From positions 372,001 through 436,000 of the forward strand of contig JAKOON010000017.1 of the NCBI GenBank assembly GCA_022577435.1: a stretch of DNA of 64,000 nucleotides. The letters are read 5' to 3'. Under the pieces are notes generated by a model. The model saw only the letters and a program-made list of their open reading frames with translations, was not told the DNA's origin and did no database searches. Below, piece after piece: positions 22,530 through 34,500 of this stretch (the first letter of the stretch is position 1; each line of letters starts with the position of its first letter). A program made the position numbers and the translations under genes. Source of the DNA: Embiotoca jacksoni. Lineage: Eukaryota > Chordata > Actinopteri > Embiotocidae.

Positions 22530-25500
22530 CTGCATGAAGGGGAGCATTTGAGGAAGGTACACATTAGTTTTGTCCTTGCTGTAAAATGCTTTTAAAGTGT
22601 CACTTCTGTCAAAACTGACTACGTAGGCAGAGGAAATAGTTTAATTTTTTTTTTTCCATTCAGATTTTGAATAATTTATTGTAACTTCTAATGCTAAAAA
22701 CTAGTAAATTATTATAAAACTAATTTTTTTTTTTTACATTCACTCTCATGAGATGAGTGATACGAAAGAAAACAACCATTTAGATCAGATTTTTTGTGAA
22801 AGTCTGGAAGTCCTGGGTGCTTGTTAACACGATAAAAACTGAATTAATATAATTCAGTGACTCTGAGTTCAACTCACCTTCCTTCCTTTTTGATGTGACA
22901 AACATAATGTCCAGACATTGTGGATGCTCCCATGTGGCTGATGAAGGCAAAGAGCTCGTACCCTGAAAAAAAAAAAAAAAAAAGTTAAAGTCACAAACAG
23001 AAGACGTGACAAGCGAATGCAGAACTGTTATACAATTTTCAATAAAGAAAGTCAATTCACACCTGCTAATTCTCAGCTGTATAATATCACATGAAGGAGA
23101 GAAAAAGAACAGGATGTGTGCAACATTTTCAGGAAAATGCAGTTATGCAGATTAAGCACAGTACACAAAACTAATTAAAGTGATAATCATCCAATTCTAG
23201 TTATAATTTGTTTATTTTCAGCTTTACCAGATTTCAATAAAAAGTATCTGCTTTTTTGGTGTTTTCATTTCAAAAAGACTTCCAGTTTTGCATGGCTGAT
23301 TTTTTAAATACAATACTAAAACAATCTCAAACACCTGTACTCACTTTATTAATACTGTTTCTGCCCAGTACAGTACCTAAATGTGTAATAATGCACCTGC
23401 ACTGTGCATCTTTGTTGTTGAGTGTTAAAAAAAAAAAAAAGAGGAGTTCTTCTCGTATCATGTTTTTGATGCCACTGCACTTTAAGCTGGTCTGACAGAG
23501 CAAATCAGTGCAGCAGCAGAGTACAACATGCATCATTGTCAGATATGATTTGGTGCTAAACTGGCCTGTGGACGTTCACAACATACAGGTAACATTTAAA
23601 TTCAGGGCCTGAAAATGACCTCATCTTATGTTAATTTCTTGGAAATGAGGTCTGTGTATAAAAAAACTCTGCTGGATCTCTGTGTGCCTTCTTTGTAATG
23701 TAAACTTTGTAATTCTTTTGCTCACCACCAAAGGCTCACAAAAGTCCACTTCTGATTACTTATTGTACCTTTAGACAAAGAGCAATAACAGATAAAGTCA
23801 ATGGCTGCTACTACAAGTGTAATCAGTCACGCGGAATCACTCACGTCCTGGTCCGTCTTTGACTCGGGGGCCCGTTGTGTCTCTATCTGGAGACAGCGTG
23901 GAGTCGCTATGCGAGTTGGCGTTGGAGAAGGCGTTGTCGTTGGGCTCTGTGTCAGCCATGTCTGAAAGGGCATCACTCTCCTCCTCCTCCGGGTGGATGA
24001 AGATCCAATCGAGTGCTCGTTCAAGATTGTTGTTCTGAAAAATGTTAAAAGCACCCCAAATATTATAAGCTTACTGACATTCACCACCAAAACACCTATA
24101 ATATCCCATAAATTACAATGTTCATGTTTGCTATTTTGAAACATGTCAGTGGCCCAATTTTAAATTAACTTTTATTGTCAGTATTATAATCTATTATTTA
24201 AATCTGATATTTGGATGACCGATAAGAGTATATCCCTTTCCTGGAAAAAAAAAACCTTTGCTGTGCAGAAACTGGAGCATAAACACTATTGCAGCAGCAC
24301 AAACGTGTGCCAGAGACGTAGTAGTAGCAGGAACTATCAGCACATAGAGGACATATGGCCAGCAGAGAGAAGCATATGAGGATACAATCAAAGCTGAGGA
24401 TTAAAAATGTTGTGTTGTTCGTATGTTGAACAATTTAAATGGAGCCATTATTTATTGGGGAGGTGGAAGGCATCCATCTGCTCTAAATTCCCCCTCAGGA
24501 TGGTTGGTTTGAATCCAAAATAGAGGTGTGATTCCTCGAGGATGTCTGTCTGAAGAGCACATGGCCAGCAGGTTTGGATGGTGATTGAAGCTACCTGATT
24601 TTTCTCAGTTCACTGAGTGAAAAGAAGTTTCTCATACTAATTGTTAGCTAATAATAAACCAGCCGTGAGACCCCCTCCCTGTTCCACACCTCCATCCCTC
24701 TGGAGGAATGTGTGATTGTTCACTTCAACTACATCACGGCTGGCAGGGAGCTTAGTAGCATCAGTAATAATAAACAAGGAAGACTGCTGTGTATTTCTGT
24801 GTCTTACTAACAGTCTGCTCGGCTATTTCTGCTGAGGGGGCATTCTGAAATATGAAACATGAAATGTGAGATTCAGGGGCCTTTTCAAAACAGGGGAACC
24901 AATACATTTGCTGTAGCTGCATTCCCTTTGACTCATAAAAAGAAAAATCAATATTTTAGTACTATACGTTTTGTATCATTTGTGAGATGTGATGATAAAC
25001 TGGCTCGAGGTGCCATTGAGGCATGTCCGGTTCCTAAACCTGAAAGATTGCATTAACCGCTGGCATCCGTGAGCTGCTTGAACTATTTGTAAACACCATG
25101 TAGAGCAGACATCTTTAATCACTCTGACATGTACGACCTATTAAATTTTCAGTTTGGAAAGAGAAAAAGTGGGGCAGCCAAGCCCCTTTTTACGACTGAC
25201 AGAGCTGGGTTTTCATCCTCTCGCCCTCTCTTTGCCCTCTTTCCGATCACCGCCTCACTTTGTGCCAACTTCCTGCTTCGTCAGGAACTCTTGACACTTT
25301 TATTTCTTTTGTGGTTCTTTTACGGGTGAGGAGGTGCAGCTTTTGTGTTATGTGTCTTCTTTTCATAATAAAATAAAATTCAAACAATGAATGGCTATTT
25401 TTCGGGACCATGTTTCTTTTTGTTGTTTGTCTAACAGTTGTGGTGCCAGGCAGTCATTTCCCAACACTTCTCATACACCAGTCTGTGTGGGTGGTTGTTT

Positions 25501-28500
25501 GTCCTCTAATTTCTCTCTCTCTCGTTTGTCTTTGCAACTATTAACTATTTTTATGTAAAACAGACTAAGAAATAAGCACCACATACAAAATCCTTCTTTT
25601 CTTATATCAGCTGAGACACGGTGAACACCACTGCATTCAAGATTACTCACTGTTATCACTGCCTCAAACACTACAGCAGAGTAAAAGACATTTTAGGCTA
25701 AAAGAGTTGGCAGCATAAAATTATATAGCTCATAAATTGTGCTAAATGAATGATAAAACTACTAATTTTTTAATTAATTCTAATTTAAGACTAAACTGAA
25801 TAATCAATGACAGAAATGATTATTTGGAGAACAGAAATGTCTGGAAAAGCAGTGTCTGTGCCAGCGAGTGGAAAAAGTGCTAATATGAACAGAGTGGGCA
25901 GAGGACTGACCGTTGCTTTGAGTGCTTGGATGCTGTGAGCGCGGGGAAAGCCCATTGAAGTGAGGATGGCGATGCTCTCCTCAGGGGGCGAGTTGCCCAG
26001 CAGGGCGTTACCCATGGGGCTGTCGCTGGTGGATGGACCAGGATCCATCATGGAAGGCAGAGCGAGCGGTTCTGCAAAGTCTGACAAGAGAATAACAATG
26101 AAATGCTGTAGCTTTTTTCTTTAACCTAATCAACATCTGCCAACATCTTCTGTTCATCAACATGTACAACAAGGGAAGTTAAAATCTTAACACAGTAGTT
26201 TTATTTAAAAATTGCTGGACTGTTGTTCAACTAATTCAAACTAATAATTTAGACACAAACACAGAAAGCCAAACCATCATACAACATGTGAGTGGGAGAC
26301 ACCCCAGATACTTTTCATGTGCTGTAAACAGTATCTTCCATGAATGCACCCCGAGTCATGTTTGCGTCAAACTCAAGGTTGGTAATGTGAGTCCACAGAT
26401 CTCTGCAGAAGATAGGTGTTTGTGGGTTTCGATTGTTATTCCGTACAATCATACCTACAGCTAACTGACGTCTATCCACACTTCTACATGTCTGAGTAAG
26501 TAAAACATTTCATTTCTCCTCTGTCTCCGGCTTTGTCCTATGTGTTATCAAAGAAGAACAAGTTTCAAGAGGAATATTATTGGCAGTTACATCATCTCAG
26601 GAAGCATGGTCTTCATTTTAACAATGAAAAACTAAAGGTCACAGCCTCTTTAAAGCTTTATGTCTTTATATTGAAAAGAAATGCTAAGAATAAAGTGTCC
26701 CTGAGTAAATGGCACTTCTCTGTGCACTTTTAACAAATTAAAATAAAAGCAAAGTGACCCTCAACCCGGGAACAAGGACAGTCCCGCTGTAATTACTCTA
26801 CTGTTGGCCATAAACAGAGCCTTCATTACTGTCCTTGCCATAAATTAAAATGTGTAACACTCATCTCCCACTACAGTCTCTACCTCAGCCTCCTTGTTAT
26901 GCGTCCTTCTGAATGCTCATTACAAAGTTGCTTTCATGCCACAGGATGATGATGAAAAATAAAAGAGCTGAACAGCAGATGTTTGCATGTTGAGATAAGC
27001 TATTGTTAAATTGGTCGTTTATGTTAATTTTCTGTCATAAACTATGTCAGTTTCAATCTGTGTTTAAATGTCATCGGGGTCCAAGACATTTATGGTTTGA
27101 TGGTATATGATCCTTGGTCCTATTCACTACAGCTCATTTTCAGCCATTTTACTATATTAATTTAAAAAATAATTATGACCTTGGCTGCACAGTGCTTTGA
27201 GAATACATCTTTGATACATGTTACAAGTTTCACTTCAGTCAAAGAGATATGTTAAGTGGCACCACTACTGCATCTAAAATGATAATGTGAATGGTTTAGT
27301 TGCGGAAAAAAAAAAAAGTAGGTTGAAATGATGCTGAAGTAAGAAGAGGGAGTAAACTTCGCGCAGCACACATGGGCAGGCCATTTTACTGATGTTATCG
27401 AGCCTGAATGCAGCCCATTTTGCAGATGCATTAGGCCCCATTTCAAAACTAGCAGGCGGGGGGGCTGCTCTAATTTCCCTCCACTGTAGAGGCCCTTTAG
27501 AGCCGAGCGGGGACATAAAAGTGACACGAGTCGACACCTCAGGGGAGCGTCTCTACAGCTGAGAGGCTCTACAAGACACCAAGTCAGCTCTGACAAAGTT
27601 TCTGGTGATGATCTCACACACAGACACGCACACCTGCAGAACACGACGGGAGACAAAGTCAGACACTCTCTGTGTAATGGCAGAACATGAGATGTGATGT
27701 GTCTCTCACTTTGAATTACCCTTGTGTTTAAAAAGGTCCCCAACAAATTAACTTGCCTTGTCTTTTTGTGTAATGTATCCTGTCAGCATCACTGAGAAGA
27801 AGGCAGAATACTTAGTGCAGATATGGTTTTGGCTAATGTGTAGACGTAAAAATGTGACACGGTCTTCACATGTGAGCTGACTGGTGTCTAAAATAGTAAA
27901 ATTCTTGATCACCTCTTAAAGTCTGCTGACTCTGCTCTCTGAAATTGCTGCAGAATTGTGACCGTTTTCATTGCAGCTGTTCTGATTATTTCTCAGGTGT
28001 ATTTTTGGGTTCTCTGGGTTACAGTTACACTTACTTAAAACACCACCCCACCCCTTATTCCTTCTCATGACTATTTTGTCCTGACTATTTTTGATGATTA
28101 CACCCTTGCCATGCCAAGTTCTCAAGAAGTAATCACAGAGCTGAACAGTTCCAGACCATTTTGAAGGCAGAATATTTACCATCTTTTCACGTGCTAGCAC
28201 ATTTTCTTTCCTGGCATTTTTTTCTGAAAGTGCCCAAAATATTCTCGGTGAGAGTCGCTTCATAAATGGAGCCAGATATGATCGGGGCAATCAAAAAGTT
28301 CTAAGACTGCTCGTGTTGCTAGCAAAAGCAGTGCAGCACCGTGATGTACATGGACCAGGGGGAAACTATAACATGCTTTTGTGACCACTGGTCCGAGCAT
28401 ATCTGTGATTTCATCATGAACCTGAGCAGAGGGCACATAAAACTTCAAGTCAAACTCGGGAAATCTGCAACAGTGACACTTGAAATGTTTCAGAAAGCCT

Positions 28501-31500
28501 ACGGCAATGAAGCAATGAGCCGGAAGAGGTGTTTTGAGGGATATTTGCATTTGAAGAGAGGCAGAACGTCAGTATCCGAGAACAAAAAAAGTGCATCAGG
28601 TCAGGAGCAACCTAGTGGGTTTTCTTTGACATTCACGGGGTGGTTCACTATGAATTCATCCCCAAAGGTCAGACTGTCGACACAGAGCTATACTGTGGTG
28701 TTTTGAGGCGTCTGAGGGAAAACATTCCGTGCAAATGACATGAACTGTGGCGTGATGGCATTTTGGTTCTCCAACATGACAGCGCCCCTTCACCCAGTGT
28801 TAAAACGTGCAAGTTTCTCACCTGCAACAACACAATCATTGCTCCCCACCACCCCTACTAACAGGATTTGGCTCCATGCGAGTTCTTTCTGTTCCCCAAA
28901 ACTTTTACACAAAATTTGATATACACCTTAGGCTCAGGTTTACTGTGTTTGGTGAAAACGTGTGCCCAAATCAGCGATGAGAAAAAAATTTGTAGCTAAG
29001 GTGTTGATGTGGATTAACCAATGAAAATATAATTACTTCCTCACAAAGATCAAAGCTTCCTTCTGCTCTGTGCATGTCACAGTGCTGCGCTCTATTCACG
29101 TGCAAGAGGGGCAGTCTTGGAACTTTGAATTGCCCCCCCTCCCCCCTCCCTATAGTAGGTACAGCCTTTTCAACACTAATGGCATCCAAGTTCATTTTAT
29201 TGAACAGGAAAAGTCCCCAACACTCCACTCATACTCAGTAGTTGAAGGAAGTGAGGCTGTCCGTTAAATTATAGAAGCTCAGGTAATTGCTTCCTATCAC
29301 ACCTTCATCATGACTTTAATGCAAATGTACTATTTTAAGTGGTGTACTCACTATACGAACTTCAAATATACCCTCGATACCTCAATGCAATGCATCCATA
29401 CTTTGAGTTGTGATGCTGCCTTACCTGGCTCCTCCATGTGGGCTATGATCCAGTTGAAGGCCATCTCGGGGCCCATGTTGCCTGTGTAGTATACTGCCTT
29501 CCTACAGGCCTCCAGTGGAAAGCCCATCTCCGCCAGCTGCATTACTGCCGCCTCGTCTATTTCTGGAGCTGGGAACATGACAAACCAACATCAATAACTA
29601 AAACATACAGTTGCTGATTCAACAGCAGCAGTAACCCTTCAGTTTAAGACAAGCAAACAGATTTGTGGAGATTCCCTCTTTGGGACTCATTAAACAAAGA
29701 GACCAGAGGAGAATCAGCCCTGCGGAGGCATCGTTATGGAGGGATGATTTATCAAGGAGAGAAATGAGTCTGGCTAAAAATAAGCAGAGCCACACAGAAA
29801 AGTAAAGTTAGTTTGGAGGTGGCGAGCAGCTGCACCACCTGCTCATGTTTACACAGTCAGAGATGCTCAGTAACAGTCATCACTCCTGCCGAGAGAGCAA
29901 CACACAATTTCCATGATTATAACGTACATAAATATTAGAGATTCATCAACACAGTATGAGTGACAAGAGAAATTAAATACTCACAGTCTATGGAGCTCAT
30001 GGAGTTATCTGAAAGAGGAGAAGAAATATTATTTCACTCAGTGAAATCTCACCATCACTGGTTTTGACTTGCGTTTGTTTGTATTTGTTTTTGAGTACTT
30101 TCACTTTTGAGTGTTTACAAAATTGACAAATAAATGCATTTTGGTCCAGAAAAGATCCTATAAAATCTGCTCAGCTCCATTAAATATTCCCAAACAAAGG
30201 TATAATAAAAAATACAAAAAATCAGATGCTAAGAGGGTTTGTGGATTCAGGGCCCTGGAGTAAAGCCCATTGTCCTTATTCGTTAATCCAGCCAATCTTT
30301 TTTTTATTTAACAAAAACAAAAAAAAACATTTTCAAGCAGACAGGAAATGGAACGGGAGATGGGGGTACCACATGAAAAAAGGACCCCAATAACACACTG
30401 TGCTAATGTTGAAAGCACCTTTGGCAAACTAGTCACAGCAGTAAATCATATTAAAACTGTCCCCTTCCAAACAGAGGCAATTTCAGCTGTAAGATGAGCT
30501 CCAGTCAGGTTGTCAGGACACCCTCTCTGTGAGTTTGTGTGACCACCTGCAGTGAAGAGACTGGTCGACTCCTGCTGTTCCCAAACACTGCAATTACAAC
30601 TTCAGTTATTTTAGTCATGTCTGTCACCACTAATGAGGATGACCATTGTGGTCTGTTGTCATGTTGATGCAGATTAAAGGATGGCTTTTTTGTCTTTTTG
30701 TCATTAATACTCTGCCTGATGGTTGCTTCATTTTATCTGGAGATGTTTTTAGTGCATTAAATGCCCATTCTCATCTGTGCCTCCTCCCTCTTTTCCATAT
30801 CTTCATTGAGTTAAGATATGAATAAACAGATGATGGTTAATTTTAAATTGTGGCTTAGGTTTAATTGAAAATGACTGAGTTTTTCAGTTTGAATGTTGAA
30901 GAGGACAATTTGATTAACAAAGAACCAAAACCACAAACCAGCTTTTTGTGCATTAAAATAGCAGAAATAAGGAAGCACAAACACAATGTTGTCTCCCATT
31001 TTCTCAATGGCCTGGAATAATTGAGTGAACAGCTGATAAATAGACCAATGAGAAATGATGTGGTTCGAGCAGGAACATTTGTGTGGCACCATGAGAAGCA
31101 CTGAAGCCTTCTGGAGACAGAAGGGTGACCAGTGATTAATCACTGCTGATGCTAGCCGGGGATAATGGGCCAGTGGTTCATTTGCAACTAACAAAACTCA
31201 TCAAATACATGTGAAGTAAATAAATCTGGAAATAGGCTGAGCAAGTTATTTCCTCCGACCTCTTTTCATTTCACAGTCGTAACAGCACGATTTACACAGC
31301 GAAAGCTGCTCTAACCTCCTGTCTAAAGAAACAAAAGCTCTGAGGGGGGTCAACAGAGGACAAGTGCAGAACAGATATTCACTTCACTCAAACCTACAGC
31401 ATATGAAAAACATTTACACATATTGTCATGCATCAAATTCACTGTGGCCTGTTTAGCTCGCTGCTGTGAGGTGCAGATATGCAAGACAGCCTATGCACGG

Positions 31501-34500
31501 TAGTTTCAGCTCAAAGAAAGAGTTTTTTAATGTGCGACACTCTGAAGACTTTTAAGTAGATTCTGCACTCAGAGGCTAAGTCAGTGTTTGAAGGTCTGAG
31601 ATAACAGGTACAGCACACGCTGTATGGTCCTGAAATATTAAGGCCTACTCAGGCAAACACCTTCAAACTTCCCTTTCTGTCCTCCTTGTTTCCTGTACGA
31701 AGATGTATCAGTTAAAAATATTTTGTAAATCTCTCCGAAAAAAAAGTCTCCTGAGTTTTTGGACGTGTGACGCAGAGCAAAGGCTGCTCTCAGATGTTAC
31801 TGTGTCTATGCATCGCTCCTTCGACCCTGCGTTCGTGTTTGGAGTGTGAAACAGTTCAGGACACACTGTGCTTCACATCTGCTGAAATATTAAGGAGGAC
31901 GCTGATAACTTAATGTAGCTGAACTTCCAATTCCAATTCCAGAATTACAGAGGAGACAGATATGGAAAAACATACACAAAATATACACCTCCTTACCTTT
32001 GTTTGTTTTTCCATATCTGTATGTATATATCCAGAACCGTTGCTGTGTCAGGCTGTTGCCTTGGTGATATTTCCAATATATATATATAGATAGATAGATA
32101 GATATCTATATATATAGATAGATATCTATCTATCTATATATATAGATATGAATGAATGTTGTTCACCGACATGTATACTTAATATGCATATTATTAACTT
32201 GATGAAATCTTCACTGTGACTTGCATTTCATTACTTTGCTTCTGTACAGTTTATATATATATGGAAAAACAAACAAAGGTAAGGAGGTGTATGACACAGC
32301 AAAGGTTCTGGAAAAGTGGCAACAATATTTCCTTCTACCCAAGGAAGTGCATTACAAGGGGATTTCATGAACTCATTATAACTATTAGGCTTAGCCACAC
32401 TGTGAACACAACAACTCCCCAGTAATTGATTGAGCACGCTGTTCCTGTGGGATTCCATTTGATGAGAGAACTAGGGTGGCTTTGAGCAGAATATCATATT
32501 AGAGACAATTTCACAGATCATTTGACTCACAAAAACACCCTCCACCTGCTGAAAAGGATGCTGAGCAGCTGATCTCAACAACACGTCTAAGTTACCAAGT
32601 CAGATACTTACTGTCTCATATACTGAGTTGTTTCAAGTGTATAAGTGGAGTGAACAAAGTGTGTTTGGCTATCTGGGTGAATAATACAACAAAAGGACAG
32701 GTGCTGAGGGGAAACAGTGACCTTTAAAATTCTTAACAGACCTGTGAAATCTAAATTGAAAGGCCAAAAATGACCCCAGTAGTTAAGAGTGGCATTTAAA
32801 TTTTTTTTTCCAAGAATTCACAAATGACTACTAAAACTCCTGAGGGTCACTGTAGGTGAGTCATGGAGTACTATCTGACCTAAAAAATTTTTTTAAAAAA
32901 GAACAATATATCTGAAGCAGAGCCAAATGTTGGTACTGATGCAGATTTACTAATATGCAACAAAAATTAATAAAGAGCAAAATATCAGAATAAAAAGGGG
33001 CTAAAAATAAAGTAACGCAAAGCTATGTTCTGTTAATTGCACTGATACATCATCGTAGGGATGGGACATTTAGAATAAATGAATAGTCGTTAAAATAAAT
33101 ATAAATAAATATATATATAAATAATAACAAATAATATACTATATACAAACTGTGTGGCGCCGTGGGATCAGATGTCGAGGTGTGGAGCGAAGCTAAAGTG
33201 TGCAAAATTTACTACAGCTGTCAAAAAAATTTAATAATATTTCTGCTTATAATACCCATCCTTGCTTCATAAGTGTACACATACACAGTGGTCAGTGGAC
33301 ATGCATGTCATACCTCTGGTGTCTTCGGGTAGCACGATGGGAGGCATGAGGTCAGGCAGCTCCTCTTCACCTGCCTGCAGTCCTGTGGCTCGGAGCCTGT
33401 TCAGATCCAGGAAGTCTGGAACATCAATGGCCAAGTCTGCACAACAATACACAAATACAAAAGTCCACTAAGGATAGCGGCAACATGTCTGGTTATCCCC
33501 TAAATATCCTACCAAACATCATGATTTAACAATGGTTTAGACAAAAAAATTTCACTTGTAAAAACTGAGTTAAACGTTTTTAAAGCTGCTGATGCACACT
33601 CATGCATTTGACAGCATTTTCCAGATATTGACAGGATGAGAGATAGTTTATAACTCTGTGTCCAAAGTGTAGGTGAAGCCAGTCTCGTGTTGGATTTATT
33701 TATGGACAACAATTTCACAAGATGGTGGTGCCCTCTGCTGGGCATTAACGGCATTAAAAACACTTAAAATGAGTCACAACAGCACTGGCGGTCAGTAAAA
33801 GACATTTTAAATCCCATCAGTCAGTGAAGTGTGACAGGCGGTTACCCAGTTTCTTTGGCACCCAATCAACCCCGAATGTGAACTTCTTGATCTGCACAAT
33901 CAGATACTCAGGGAACGTGTTAAAACGGGAAGTTCTGCAGAGAAGAACAACAGTCATTATGAAAGAGAGAATTTAAAAGAAAGAATGCAAAGTTAATATA
34001 GAAATCCGGCTTTAATTCAAAGATATGAGCTCAATAAAATAACCACCAAGATGTATAGAAGTCCTTGCTTACTTGACCCCAGCTGACTTGGCCTGCAGTG
34101 CTGAGCTCCAGAAGTCCGGGACATTTTCCGGTTCTGTGAAGGCCTGAAGACAAGCGGTGAAAGGGATCCGCGCTCTCACTGGTTCAGGAGGAGCCCGCAT
34201 GTTCTCCTCAGCTTCCCTCCGCTTGGTCTCATATGCCAGCAGCTCCTCTGATCAGATAAAAACAAAGACGTGATATCTCCATAATACTCAGCTTGTTAAA
34301 AAAAAATTAACGAGTTTTACAAGCTGTATTTTGATTGGAAAAAAAAAAAATCAGGGTTAGGGTTATATTTGCTACCTTCAAACAGTACATAAGCCACGTG
34401 CATCATGTCAAATCTTGAATGTGTAATAAAAGCCACATACGAGGCCATCAGCAGTCACTTTTAAAGGCAAGCATGTCCTCCCTCGTTCAAACTACACAGC

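Noticed and set aside
27252..27746. 164-codon open frame on the minus strand
   Set aside because: No similarity, ends in low-complexity Phe runs, and lies within a usp13 intron whose flanking exons join in phase without it.
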